This document shows, piece by piece, positions 8,201-16,472 of a DNA stretch of 64,000 bases; positions within the stretch are counted from its first letter, which is position 1, and every line of letters begins with the position of its first letter. The position numbers were made by a program, and so were the translations under genes. The notes beneath the pieces are model-generated. The model was not told where the DNA came from, ran no database searches, and saw nothing but the letters and a program-made list of their open reading frames with translations. Source of the stretch: Polyangiaceae bacterium (GTDB lineage: Bacteria > Myxococcota_A > Polyangia > Polyangiales > Polyangiaceae); the NCBI GenBank assembly GCA_019637265.1, contig JAHBVY010000012.1:1-64000 (forward strand). The letters are read 5' to 3'.

Positions 8201-10085
8201 CGCGATCGCGCCACTCGCGGAAGCTGAGCCGCGACAAGCCGTCTGGCTCCGTGCGCTGGAGGGCCACCGCCAAGTCGTAGCGGCTCGCCATCTCGAACAA
8301 GAGCTCGGTGAGCGTCTCGTGGTGGCGCGGCGGCGGGCGCTCCTTACGAACCCGCTCGTCGATGAGCGGGAACACGTGCGCCTCGAGGCCCGGGATGTGG
8401 ACGTCCATGAACCACTGACGCCAGTCGATGGTCTCCGGCCGCCACATCACCAGCTCCCGCTCCTCGTCCGAGAGCCGGAGGTTGGCGGCGCGCGTGTTAT
8501 CGCAGCGGAAAATGTAGTGATACTGACAGACGAAGGGGATGAACTGCCCCAACACGCCGCCCACCTTCTCCTGCTGCGAGCCGAACGAAGCCACCGCCTT
8601 CGACAACGGGGAGAGGATGGGCTGCGCGGGACCAATCCCCACGCCCTTCAGCAGCTTGGACAGCCCCTTGGAGGCGCGCGCGACCGCCGTGGGCCCTAGC
8701 TTGCGGAAGGTGGGCTCGTCGAGCAGCGCGCCCTCGAGGTGCGCCTGCACGTAGGAGAGCACCGGGCCGCCGCGCCCAGTGCGCTGATAATACTTTCGCT
8801 TGTAGAGCCCGGAGAGCTCGAAGAAGCGGCGCATGGTGCAGGGGTTCGTGTCGCTCGAGCCGTACTGATAGACGACCTCGTGAGTGCCCTCGATCAGCTC
8901 GGCGAGCGACAGGATCATCCCGCCGGCGACCATGTCGCAGGGGATGAAGTCGAGGTAGTTGTCCGACCCCGGGATCTGCATCTGCCCTTCGCGCAGCGAA
9001 TAGATGAGCGGGGCTGACGTATTGATGCCCTCCGCCCAGCCCTTCACCGGAAACTCGCAGCTCGACTCGATGATGGCGGGGCGCACGATGGTGCACGGCA
9101 CGCCGGAGCCGACGATGATCTGCTCACCGATGGACTTGGTGTAGGTGTAGGTGTTGGGCCAGCCCCAGAACTTGGCGCGCTCGGTGCCGAGCCGCGCGAG
9201 CTCCGCCTCGATGAAGCGGCGGCGCACCTTCTCGATCTCGTCGGTGAGCGCCGGACCGCGCGCCGGCTCGCCGCGCTGCTCCAAGTTGTGCCGCGCCTGA
9301 TCCAAGAAGTGGCTCTGACGAAAGTTGTCGTTCGCGCGGTGCCGCGCCTGCCGGATGACGTCCAGGCACTCGGCGATCTCCCGCTCGGGATCCCAGTGGG
9401 CCTCCTTCAGCTTCCCTTTCAGCGGGAACGGCCACTGCCTGGGATCCAGCTCCTCGATGAACCCAGTGCGGTCCCCCGCGGTGAAGCAGGTGGAGGTGTG
9501 CATCAGCTTGGTGCTCAGATCCTTCACCAGGCGGATCAGGTTCTGCACGCCAAACGCGTTGACGTCCAAGGCCTGATCGAGCGGCGGATCGAAGTCGACC
9601 ACGCCCGCCGCGTTCACCACCACGTCGATGTTGCCGCGGAGCTCCGCGCGGAGATCTTCCCCCAAGCCGCAGAACGGCAGCGACACGTCGCCGGGGATCG
9701 GCGTCAGCTTCTGGCGCATGAACGCCTCGTAGCGGTCGCCGTAGCGCTCACGGAGCGGCGTCATCACCTCGGACGTCGCGATCTCCGCCCAGAAGCGCTG
9801 CTCCGCCGTCTGGCCGCGGCGCTCGCGCACCACGAGGTAAATGTGCTCCAGCTCGGGGAAGTGGTGGAGCACCATGGCCCACCACACCTTGCCGAGGAAG
9901 CCGGTGCCGCCCACCACCACCAGGCGCCGACCCATCAGCACCTCACGCAGGCGAAGCGGGCCCTTCTGCTTGGAGGCGCTGGGGCTCACAGGGACGAGCG
10001 CCGCCGCGGCGTGCGCGGCGCTGTTCGACGCGGCGCCGGCCGGCAGTGACCCTGACGAAGCCGCTCCCAAGGTCTCCGCGCTCAT
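5250..10085 (-). CDS. elbD: Multidomain fatty acyl reductase/ligase/ACP/acyltransferase/SCP2 (ElbD-like)
   Basis: 1611 residues with five recognisable parts. (1) Fatty-acyl reductase (male-sterility type) with GGTGFLGKVW at about residues 57-66, YTKSIGEQ near 313 and its C-terminal 'sterile' domain to about 570. (2) AMP-binding acyl ligase with YTSGTTGNPKGV near 768. (3) Acyl carrier protein with LGFDSLM, phosphopantetheine Ser near 1206. (4) PlsC-type acyltransferase with NHASHLD near 1312 and FPEGTRS near 1387. (5) C-terminal SCP2 sterol-carrier-like domain from about 1500. Except for the SCP2 end, this order matches my memory of ElbD, the multifunctional ether-lipid enzyme of Myxococcus xanthus. 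The expected role is to activate a fatty acid, reduce it and acylate a glycerolipid. Its ATG overlaps the upstream stop (ATGA), indicating coupling. Confidence 0.88.
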   Translation of the reverse strand: MSAETLGAASSGSLPAGAASNSAAHAAAALVPVSPSASKQKGPLRLREVLMGRRLVVVGGTGFLGKVWWAMVLHHFPELEHIYLVVRERRGQTAEQRFWAEIATSEVMTPLRERYGDRYEAFMRQKLTPIPGDVSLPFCGLGEDLRAELRGNIDVVVNAAGVVDFDPPLDQALDVNAFGVQNLIRLVKDLSTKLMHTSTCFTAGDRTGFIEELDPRQWPFPLKGKLKEAHWDPEREIAECLDVIRQARHRANDNFRQSHFLDQARHNLEQRGEPARGPALTDEIEKVRRRFIEAELARLGTERAKFWGWPNTYTYTKSIGEQIIVGSGVPCTIVRPAIIESSCEFPVKGWAEGINTSAPLIYSLREGQMQIPGSDNYLDFIPCDMVAGGMILSLAELIEGTHEVVYQYGSSDTNPCTMRRFFELSGLYKRKYYQRTGRGGPVLSYVQAHLEGALLDEPTFRKLGPTAVARASKGLSKLLKGVGIGPAQPILSPLSKAVASFGSQQEKVGGVLGQFIPFVCQYHYIFRCDNTRAANLRLSDEERELVMWRPETIDWRQWFMDVHIPGLEAHVFPLIDERVRKERPPPRHHETLTELLFEMASRYDLAVALQRTEPDGLSRLSFREWRDRGLAGARRLAEAGVMPGDRVVLAGANHPAWPIAFFSILLAGATVVPVEAGVEAQVLGNLQRASGAQVLVTDLAVRERCQGEVSEQATWLDYEELTRAGSLPAWGIALPSPSPADDPLPALAPEVVSEAERRRAAPDGLACLIYTSGTTGNPKGVMLTHKNLAALVASLAPLFPLKKRDRVLSVLPLHHTFELTCGMLLPLSRGCRIVYLDELSAERLEVGLNEGRITAMVGVPALWEMLERRMLTKVAERGELASKLFDMAVELNRGLGKNLGVDAGRLLFGQVHEALGGHLRYLVSGGAALPESTHQRFSGLGLHLAEGYGLTEASPVLTVAKGGPRARPGHVGKPIPGVEIRIHEPNAEGVGEVLARGPNVMQGYAGDEQATRGVLSEDGWLHTGDLGRVDRKGQLTIVGRAKDTIVTSSGENVYPDDVEARLGKVEHIEELAVLGVEDGRGGERIACVAVPEEDSAFDRAARHARARRSLDKALAALPLAMRPQVVTLLDVALPRTTTRKVKRRELQRLLTRVAPLSERPPPRGPSDTGLDAASQMVRTAISVITRRPTAELRPELTLRGDLGFDSLMLLELLVALEGQSGRAVDSERLADCLTLGDAEQLIRETRVAGRVPALDVRIETEEEAPMSLPEPVRRAAMEWLGRGQMGFYDRVLKTEVTGRAYIPHNRNCLVAANHASHLDMGLVKYGLGSYGKDLVSLAAQDYFFEGGRLRKAYFENLTNLVPMSRAGSLRQSLRQAGDLLEEGKVLLVFPEGTRSVDGAIHEFKPAVGHLALQRGVDILPVYLGGTYQALPKGAVALRSFKVSVRVGPPLEIAELRRLTEGLSLTEASRRVARLTQRAVEALRDGQVLITKRLSPEDLATKKIETVGDLFRYLEARFVPGALDAPTSYYFTLGGGERWSMQLDAERCRIAQGKPDGDADCVLKTSQAMFTRIVREGYTPTPQEFIAGTVKSNNIALLLNFQKAFGLTGEAS

Positions 10086-11680
10086 CCGCCGACCCCTGGC
10101 GCGGCCGAGACCTCGGCCATCATCATCGGCGCCACGTGGAGGCAGGTGATGTCCAGGCTCCGGAGCTGCCCGCCGCGCGCGCGGTACAGCGCCTCATCCA
10201 TGTTCGGCGCCGTCTCGTAGCCGAGCAGCTTGGGGATGTACTCATTGTCCGCCCCCACCACGATCACGCGGCCCAGGTGCTGCCGCCCCGCCTCACCCCA
10301 ATACCACATGTAAAATGGGTGCGCCGGGTGATACGCGTGGCCCGTGCGGTACATCTGGATGAACGCCGGGTTCCGCGCGTAGTCCGCCTCGTAGCGGCGG
10401 TGCAGCTCCATGGCGTCCCGCGTCTCCGGCAGTAGCCGGTGCACGAAGTCGATGTACGGCGCGTGCTGCTCGTGATCGAATTTGTCCGTGCACGGGTGGG
10501 TGATGATGAGCGTCCCGCCCTTCTTCACCAGCGGCAGGCCCTTGTAGAGGTTGAACAGGTAGCCCTCTGCCATCACCTGCACCAAGAGCGGGTTCAGGAA
10601 GGCGTGGACGTTGTAAGGGCTGATGAACGGGACGCCGGTCACCAGTACGTCTGCCTGACCTTGAATCGGCACCAGGTACTGCGCGTAGTTCTTCTCCAGC
10701 GTCTTCTTGTGAGCGGCCTCCGTCTCCCCCGCCACCACCGAGATCACCTCGTAGGGCGCCGGGAACTTGTCGAAGATGGCCTGGCGCGCGGGCTGAGGCA
10801 GGCGCTTCAGGGTGGCCAGCAGGCCCTGCTGCAGTAAGCGCTCCTTACTGGTCAGCTCGTCCTCGTTCTTCGCCAGGAAGTCCAGGTTCCTGTCGAACAT
10901 GCGGTTGTTCAGCACCGTCTCGATGGTGAACACGTTGAGCTGCGAGTTCGCGAGGCGCCCCATGCGCTCCACGCTGTTCGCCAGCTCGGAGCTGCCAGGA
11001 TCCATGTAGGAGTGGCATTTCCGCATGGTCGTCGGGTTGTGGTGCGCGCGCAGGCTGCGGTAGCCGCACAGCCCCACCGCGACGGACTTGTGCCCCCCGT
11101 CCATGGGGACGAAGTTCACGTTCACGTAGATGATGAGGTCGCTCTCCACCGCGCGGCGGTTCAGCTCCACCACCTCACCGAGCTCGGTCGTGCCGAGCTC
11201 GACCATGTTGTCGCGATCTTCCGCGTCGTGGTTGTAGAGCCGGTCGGGCCAGTAGGCGTCGAAGATGCGATCGCCCACCTGATGACGGATCTCGTGCGGC
11301 TTCATGCGCCGGTGCACCGCCGTCGCGATGATCATCTCGATGTCGTCCACCCCGTGGTCCGCGAGCACCTCGAGCACCACCGTGAGGATGCGCTCACGCA
11401 CGTCGGGGCGTCGCATCGGCGGCAGCGGCAGCGAGATGTCGTCGATCGCGATCGTCACCTTCATGCCAGGGAACAGCTTCGCGTAGAGCGGCTCGCTGTT
11501 CTCCGGGTGATTGATCGCGTAGCGGATGGCGGCGTCCACGTCGCGCAGGCCCGCCATTGGCGGCTTGGGGTAGATGACGCGGGTGCCCGCCGGCAGGTCC
11601 ACCTCCACCAAGGAGTCGCCAGAGAACAGCACGCGGGGCGCGCTGTCGCGCTCCAAGGTCACCACACAGGGATGGTTCAT
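10082..11680 (-). CDS. LarA-like (DUF2088) protein
   Basis: 532 residues, related to the N-terminal domain of nickel-dependent lactate racemase LarA: KVTIAIDDISLPLPP, DDIEMIIATAVHRRM and GGHKSVAVGLCGYRS are visible. It is longer than LarA (about 425 residues) and carries many histidines, for example LRAHHNPTTMRKCH, so a metal or NPN-type nickel cofactor is possible but not shown. No LarB, LarC or LarE gene is nearby, so racemase activity should not be assumed. It starts one base after the HAD phosphatase gene and overlaps the multidomain gene by four bases, so it is a core member of the operon. Its biochemical step in lipid synthesis is unknown. Confidence 0.78.
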   Translation of the reverse strand: MNHPCVVTLERDSAPRVLFSGDSLVEVDLPAGTRVIYPKPPMAGLRDVDAAIRYAINHPENSEPLYAKLFPGMKVTIAIDDISLPLPPMRRPDVRERILTVVLEVLADHGVDDIEMIIATAVHRRMKPHEIRHQVGDRIFDAYWPDRLYNHDAEDRDNMVELGTTELGEVVELNRRAVESDLIIYVNVNFVPMDGGHKSVAVGLCGYRSLRAHHNPTTMRKCHSYMDPGSSELANSVERMGRLANSQLNVFTIETVLNNRMFDRNLDFLAKNEDELTSKERLLQQGLLATLKRLPQPARQAIFDKFPAPYEVISVVAGETEAAHKKTLEKNYAQYLVPIQGQADVLVTGVPFISPYNVHAFLNPLLVQVMAEGYLFNLYKGLPLVKKGGTLIITHPCTDKFDHEQHAPYIDFVHRLLPETRDAMELHRRYEADYARNPAFIQMYRTGHAYHPAHPFYMWYWGEAGRQHLGRVIVVGADNEYIPKLLGYETAPNMDEALYRARGGQLRSLDITCLHVAPMMMAEVSAAPGVGG

Positions 11681-11681
11681 T

Positions 11682-12359
11682 TCATGTCTCGCGGTTGGGG
11701 GCGCCGAGCTCGAAGCAGGGCCAGCTGTAGGCCTTGGCCAGCATGCGGAGCCGCGCGTCGGGGTTCACCGCCGCGGGGTGCCCCACGACGCTCAGCATCG
11801 GTAAGTCAGAGTAACTGTCGCTGTACGCGTAGCAGGTGTCCAAGTCGTGCTGCCCCGCGCGGGCGTGCTCGCGGATCAGCCGGGCCTTCTCCGGCCCCGC
11901 CACCACGGGCTTCAGGAGCTTCCCGGTGGCGATGCCGTCCTTGAACTCCAGGCGGTTGGCGATCACGTCCGTGGCGCCGAGGTGCACCTTGAGCTTTTCC
12001 AAGAGGAAATCGAGCGCGCCGCTGATCAGCACCACGTCACGCCCCACGTCCAGGCTGCGGCGCACGAGGTCGACCGCGCCGGGGTACAGCGCGCGCTTCA
12101 GCACCGTGTCGAAGGCCTCATCAGCCAAGATCATCAACCGGTCTTCGCTCATCCCCCCGAAGGAGCTGAACAAAAGCTCGTTGAAGGTCCGCCGGTCCAC
12201 CAGCTCGGCCAAGGCCATCCTGGGCGCGCCGAGCAGCGCTCGCCCGAGCCGCCGCGCGGTCTGGATGGGGGTGCCCTGGTTCAGCAGGTAGAACAGCGTC
12301 GGGTGCACGAGGTTCGTGCGCACGAGCGTGCCGTCTACGTCGAAATAGCTCGCCGCCAC
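11682..12359 (-). CDS. HAD-IB family phosphatase
   Basis: About 225 residues with all four HAD motifs: FDVDGTLV near the N-terminus (nucleophile and acid Asp), VVLISGALDFL (Ser), the Lys of KPVVAGPEKARLI, and SDSYSDLPML (metal-binding Asp pair). The layout is that of SerB/PGPase-like HAD-IB hydrolases acting on small phosphate monoesters or lipid phosphates. I prefer the GTG at 12359; a TTG at 12377 also exists. A TTGACA box (12389-12394) lies at a suitable distance upstream and would make the mRNA nearly leaderless at this GTG. It is first in the operon with the LarA-like and ElbD-like genes, where dephosphorylation of a glycerolipid or acyl intermediate would fit. Confidence 0.82.
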   Translation of the reverse strand: MAASYFDVDGTLVRTNLVHPTLFYLLNQGTPIQTARRLGRALLGAPRMALAELVDRRTFNELLFSSFGGMSEDRLMILADEAFDTVLKRALYPGAVDLVRRSLDVGRDVVLISGALDFLLEKLKVHLGATDVIANRLEFKDGIATGKLLKPVVAGPEKARLIREHARAGQHDLDTCYAYSDSYSDLPMLSVVGHPAAVNPDARLRMLAKAYSWPCFELGAPNRET

Positions 12360-12388
12360 GCGCCTTCGCTCACCCAAGCAGCCGCTTC

Positions 12389-12394
12389 TGTCAA
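12389..12394 (-). promoter_or_regulatory. Candidate -35 box for the ether-lipid-like operon
   Basis: A perfect TTGACA on the minus strand. A weak -10 (TGAGCG, 12367-12372) follows after 16 bases, seven bases before the GTG chosen for the HAD gene. The -10 is poor, so this is a tentative promoter. Confidence 0.35.
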
Positions 12395-12650
12395 GCGTGA
12401 GCCGCTACGCTCGGCGCTTGGGTTCAGGCGCTCGGGTGGGCTCCCCGCGTGGCTCATGACGCCCTCGTGACCGAATCGCGCCGATGCCAGCGGAATCTTC
12501 CGCGTACTGAGCTTCACAGGGGATCGGATCGGGGGGTTGGGGAGCGCCGCGCGCGGTGAGCGGCACCACCTCGGCGCCGCGCGATACCGTGAGACTCGAG
12601 TCATGGATCCGACGCCCCGCGCCACTTCAATATCTGATAGACGGCCTCGC

Positions 12651-13763
12651 ATGCGCCTCGTCGACTCCTCCCCCGCGCTCGCTCAGGTCGCGCGTGAGCT
12701 CAGCGGACAGCCGGTGCTGTTCATCGACACCGAGTTCGAGTCCACCCGCGACGGCAGGACGCTGTGCCTGCTCCAGGTCTCGAGCGGGGAGCGGGTGTAC
12801 CTGGTCGACCCCCTGCGCGTCCCGAAGCTCGACCCGCTGATCCCGGTGTTCGCGAACCCCGAAGTGGAGTGGGTGCTGCACGCGGGGCAGCAAGACGTGC
12901 TCTTGCTCCGGGAGCAGTTCAACCTCCGCGAGACGCCGCGCATCTTCGACACCCAGATCGCCTGGGGCCTCTTGGGGCCTGAGCCTTCAGTCAGCTTGGC
13001 ATACCTTCAATTCCGGCTGCTCGGGCTGCGCGCCGGGAAAGCACACCAAGCTGACGATTGGAAGCGCCGCCCGCTGCCGCAGAGCCAGCTCGAGTACGCC
13101 GCGAGCGACATCGAGCAGCTGCCGGCGCTGCGCGCCGCGCTCTCTGAACGGCTGAGCGCCAAGGGGCGCCTGCCGGCGCTGTTCGATGCCTGCCACGAGG
13201 CGCTGGCGCCGAGCCAGGAGCCACCACCCTTGCTCAGCCTGGAGTCGTTCCGCAACGCCTGGCAGCTCGGGGCGCCGAGCCAGGCGGCGCTGGAGGCGCT
13301 GATCGGCTGGTACAACGCGCAGCCTGCGGGTGGACGCATCGCCGCGCCGGCGCCGAAGGCGATGCTCGCGATCGCGAGCCGCTTGCCGGAGACGGCGGAC
13401 GAGCTGTGTCGCATCAAGGGGGTGCCCATGGGCTTCGGCAAGCGGCACGGCGCGGCGCTCGCAGCGCTGGTGCGCGAAGCCGCGCGGAGCGCCCAGTCGG
13501 AGGGTTTCCGCCCGATCGACCCCGAGCCCTACGCCACCTTCCGTGAGATCCGCCTGGACGCCTACCTGACGACCTTACGGGCCGAGGTGTGCGCCCAGCT
13601 GGAGCTGGCGCCGGAGCTCGCGCTCCCGATGCGCGTGCTGCGGCAGCTGCGCGGGGAGCTGCTCCAGGGTGGCTCCGCGCTCAGCGCCCTCCCCGGCTGG
13701 CGCGGCGAGGTGATGGGGGACGCCGTGAAGGCGCACCTCGAGCGCCACCCACCGCCACTCTGA
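12651..13763 (+). CDS. rnd: Ribonuclease D
   Basis: 370 residues. The three DEDDy exonuclease motifs are present: FIDTEFES (Exo I), LHAGQQDVLLL (Exo II) and LEYAASDIEQL with the YxxxD pattern (Exo III). A HRDC-like C-terminal half follows (about residues 200-290, including SLESFRNAWQLG and RIKGVPMGFGKRHG). RNase D is a cytoplasmic 3'-5' exonuclease that trims tRNA and other stable RNA precursors. The start at 12651 gives the family's usual short N-terminus (MRLVDSS...); an ATG at 12603 is possible. It is monocistronic and divergent from the ether-lipid-like operon. Confidence 0.92.
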   Translation: MRLVDSSPALAQVARELSGQPVLFIDTEFESTRDGRTLCLLQVSSGERVYLVDPLRVPKLDPLIPVFANPEVEWVLHAGQQDVLLLREQFNLRETPRIFDTQIAWGLLGPEPSVSLAYLQFRLLGLRAGKAHQADDWKRRPLPQSQLEYAASDIEQLPALRAALSERLSAKGRLPALFDACHEALAPSQEPPPLLSLESFRNAWQLGAPSQAALEALIGWYNAQPAGGRIAAPAPKAMLAIASRLPETADELCRIKGVPMGFGKRHGAALAALVREAARSAQSEGFRPIDPEPYATFREIRLDAYLTTLRAEVCAQLELAPELALPMRVLRQLRGELLQGGSALSALPGWRGEVMGDAVKAHLERHPPPL

Positions 13764-13795
13764 GCTTCAGCGCCATTTCGGCAGCGCAGGGACCT

Positions 13796-13813
13796 GCCAA
13801 ACCCCCAAAACCC
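13796..13813 (-). repeat. Dispersed G/T element, copy 2
   Basis: GGGTTTTGGGGGTTTGGC on the minus strand, in the convergent gap between rnd and the metallophosphoesterase gene and downstream of the latter. Confidence 0.6.
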
Positions 13814-13820
13814 GAGCCAC

Positions 13821-13966
13821 GTCGTGAGTCACGCTCACGATACGTGCGGCGGCGGTCGATGCGAGGGACTGACCGAGTTCGTGAACCACGCTGACGAAAT
13901 GTGCGGTGACGGTCGATACGAGGAGCTGAGCGCACTTCGTGAACCACGCTGACGAAGCGCTCGGGG
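13821..13966 (+). repeat. Three imperfect 57-58 bp tandem repeats
   Basis: Units begin near 13821, 13878 and 13936; the third is cut short. Shared blocks are CGTGAACCACGCTGACGAA and GACGGTCGAT. Each unit carries a short inverted repeat (TTCGT...ACGAA). The array starts just after dispersed element copy 2 and ends at the stop codon of the metallophosphoesterase gene. Confidence 0.65.
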
Positions 13967-15139
13967 CTAGTCGACGCGCACCGCGCGCACGCCGGTGACA
14001 CCCTGAGCTGGGTCGACGTCCACCACCAAGAAGTGGCGCCCGATCTCGTCGAAGCGCTCCGGGATGGCGCCGCCCCCACCCGAGATGTACGCCGGGATCC
14101 CGGCGTTCTCGAAGTCGTACAGCGAGTGGATGTGACCGTAGAGCGTCAAATCCACGTGGCCCTCCGCGAGCTTCACGAGCAGCTTCGCCGCCTCGTTGCG
14201 GCTCGCGAAGGCGCCGTTCCTGACGCCGATCGGGTCGAGCGGCGGGATGTGCATCGCCACCACGTGCACGCGCCCCGAGGCGGCCTTCAGCCAGCCATCG
14301 AGCCAATCATAAACGATGGGATCCAAGGTGGCGCTGCCGCTGTCGAGCAAGGTGAACGCCACCCCGCGGTAACCGAAGTGGAAGCTCCCGCGACCGAAGT
14401 AGTCGTGCCAGAGCGACGGGCTCTGGCCGAGCTCGTGATTGCCGAGCGTGGTGTAGTAAGGAACGCTCAGGCCCTGGAGCTCACGCTGAAAGCGCGTGAG
14501 CTGCTCGTGGGTGCCCTGCTGGGTGAGATCACCGGCGCCGAGCAGGAACACCACGGGCTCAAGATTAACCCGGCGGAAAATATCTTGCACCGAGTCGATC
14601 GCCTCTTGGATGTCGCTGAGCACCGCGAAGGCGAACGGGCCTTCCACCTTGGAGGCGGGCGACGCGAGCCTCAAGCGGAGCTCAGCGTCCTGTGTGGTGA
14701 GCTGAAAGCTCAGCTCGGCGCTGGGTGGCGCGCTCGGGTCAGTCGGTGGCAGCTTCACTACCTGGGCCGCGCCGCTCACCACCTCGAGCGCCGCGTCCTT
14801 GGGGATGTTCGAGAGCCTCAGCCGCAGGCGCTCAGGTGCACTGTCCATGCGCCTCAGCGTGAGCTCCCAGCTGGGCGCGCTCGACCACAGCCACAGGCGA
14901 CCCTCACCATTTTCCACCCGGATTTCACGAACCACCGCCAGCCCGTCCGAGACGCGGAGCGAGACGCCATGCCCCGACGCGCGCCCCACCTCCAGATCGC
15001 GCCGCGCGCGCTCCTCCGCTGGCCGGCTCTGACAACCGACGAGCGCCGTGAAGGCGCCCGCCGCGAGCAGCGCCCACGCTGACGTCAGGCCCCCTCGACG
15101 TGAGGCGCCCTTCACCGATTGGACAGAATATCTGCTCAT
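13967..15139 (-). CDS. Secreted calcineurin-like metallophosphoesterase, lipoprotein
   Basis: 390 residues. A signal peptide ends with a lipobox-like LVGC. The metallophosphoesterase signature follows in order: VLSDIQEA (Gln where His is usual), GAGDLTQQG, TLGNHELG, VVAMHIPPLDP and LTLYGHIHS. These residues normally bind two metals and hydrolyse phosphate esters; loss of the first His could change metal binding or activity. An N-terminal beta-rich segment (about residues 40-165) precedes the catalytic domain. The ATG at 15139 has GGAGGCGAT just upstream. The gene lies 38 bases after an outer-membrane-like gene, probably in the same transcript, suggesting an envelope or periplasmic role. Confidence 0.85.
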   Translation of the reverse strand: MSRYSVQSVKGASRRGGLTSAWALLAAGAFTALVGCQSRPAEERARRDLEVGRASGHGVSLRVSDGLAVVREIRVENGEGRLWLWSSAPSWELTLRRMDSAPERLRLRLSNIPKDAALEVVSGAAQVVKLPPTDPSAPPSAELSFQLTTQDAELRLRLASPASKVEGPFAFAVLSDIQEAIDSVQDIFRRVNLEPVVFLLGAGDLTQQGTHEQLTRFQRELQGLSVPYYTTLGNHELGQSPSLWHDYFGRGSFHFGYRGVAFTLLDSGSATLDPIVYDWLDGWLKAASGRVHVVAMHIPPLDPIGVRNGAFASRNEAAKLLVKLAEGHVDLTLYGHIHSLYDFENAGIPAYISGGGGAIPERFDEIGRHFLVVDVDPAQGVTGVRAVRVD

Positions 15140-15177
15140 ATCGCCTCCTGGTGCCGAGCCGCGTTCGACATCACCCA

Positions 15178-16377
15178 TCACATCGCCTCCCGAAACAGCA
15201 GCGAGAGCCCAAGGACGCGCGCCGAGCCCACCTGCGCATCGAGCCCTACCCCCAAGCTGTCCTGGAGCGCCCGGCTCTTCGGGAAATAGCGCCCCTGAAA
15301 CCCGAAGTGCCCCGCCACCCCGCTGCCGAGGCCCCCCATCAAGAAGCCCGCGGCGTAGCCGTCATGGCGGTGATCATAATAGAGCGACAGCTCCCCCTGA
15401 CCCTCCGGCAGGTAGCTGCCAAATCCCATACGGTAAAGCAAAATCTCCGAGTGATCGGCGGGGATCTTCGCGCCGTTCAGCCCCCGCACGTCATAGCCGG
15501 TGCGCGTGAACGCCCAGCCCACGGCCATCTCCGCGAAGCTGCCGCGGAGCGTCGGGCCCAGGCGCACGAGATCGAGCCGGCCCCCCACCGTGCCCTCGAG
15601 CGTCGTGGTCGCGAAGCGCTCGGGCGAGAAGTCGTGGCGGGTGCCCGCCAGGCTGAGGTCGAAGGAGCTGCCGTCCTGCGCTGGAGCCCCCGGCATCGCG
15701 CCGTGCAGCCGCTGAGTCACCTCGAGGCGCAGGCGCTCGTTCGGGTGCCCGAGGCTGAACCAACCCGTGGGCTTCAGCCGCACCGGCCCCAGCCAGCGCT
15801 CAAAGCCCGCCGTCAGGAACCAGCGGTGATCGAACTGCGCATCGTTCACGTAGGCGATGCCGAGCTCGCTCGTGGAGTAGGCGCGGCCGCTCGCGCGGCC
15901 CCGGAGCTCGCCGGGCACCGCGACGCCGTAGATGTCAGCGAAGTAGGAGATCCCGAACAGCCCGGCGCCGCCGATCACCAGCGCCGCTGACGGCCCCACG
16001 AAGTCGCGTGACGCCCCCGTGAGAACGAGGACCGCGCCACCGCCGAGCAGCACCCCGAGGCCAATCCCCTGAGTCAGCAAGAGGCGCCCGCCGGTTGTGC
16101 TGTGCCCCGCGGCGTAGTGCCCCAAGCCGTGAACCAGCGCGCCCGGCACCACCGCCACCAACGTGGCGACCGCGTCCACCTCGATCGGCTCCTCCACGGG
16201 ATCAGCCCGTCTTTCCGCGAGTAGAGGGCCGCCCGATTCGTCAACTTCATTGTCTGACGCCGAGCCAGACGGCGGCACCGGGGGCACGGACGGCGCCTGA
16301 GCCCAGGCGGGCGAGACCACGCCCGAGCTGACCAGCAGCGCGAGGAGCGAGACGAGCTGTGGGGAAGGGCGACGCAT
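15178..16377 (-). CDS. Exported protein, probably outer-membrane associated
   Basis: 399 residues. It has a Sec signal peptide with a probable cleavage after AWA. About residues 50-150 are hydrophobic with several glycine-rich stretches (GIGLGVLLGGGAVLVLTG, ALVIGGAGLFG). The rest alternates in a beta-strand-like way with many aromatic/glycine pairs and ends in a short LLFREAM tail. A beta-barrel or membrane-associated role is inferred; I do not recognise the family. The start is ATG 16377, with GGAGG seven bases upstream; a longer in-frame start at 16407 lacks one. It is the first gene of a two-gene unit with the metallophosphoesterase. Confidence 0.75.
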   Translation of the reverse strand: MRRPSPQLVSLLALLVSSGVVSPAWAQAPSVPPVPPSGSASDNEVDESGGPLLAERRADPVEEPIEVDAVATLVAVVPGALVHGLGHYAAGHSTTGGRLLLTQGIGLGVLLGGGAVLVLTGASRDFVGPSAALVIGGAGLFGISYFADIYGVAVPGELRGRASGRAYSTSELGIAYVNDAQFDHRWFLTAGFERWLGPVRLKPTGWFSLGHPNERLRLEVTQRLHGAMPGAPAQDGSSFDLSLAGTRHDFSPERFATTTLEGTVGGRLDLVRLGPTLRGSFAEMAVGWAFTRTGYDVRGLNGAKIPADHSEILLYRMGFGSYLPEGQGELSLYYDHRHDGYAAGFLMGGLGSGVAGHFGFQGRYFPKSRALQDSLGVGLDAQVGSARVLGLSLLFREAM

Positions 16378-16472
16378 CGACGATCCTCCACCCGGCGGGC
16401 GGATCACTCACACCTAGGTGCCTAGCCGCAGCAGAGCAAGGGGGGAAAGGGCGTGGTCGCCCTGCGCAGCCG

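Noticed and set aside
13821..13966. CRISPR array
   Set aside because: Units are contiguous and imperfect without unique spacers, and no cas gene is present.
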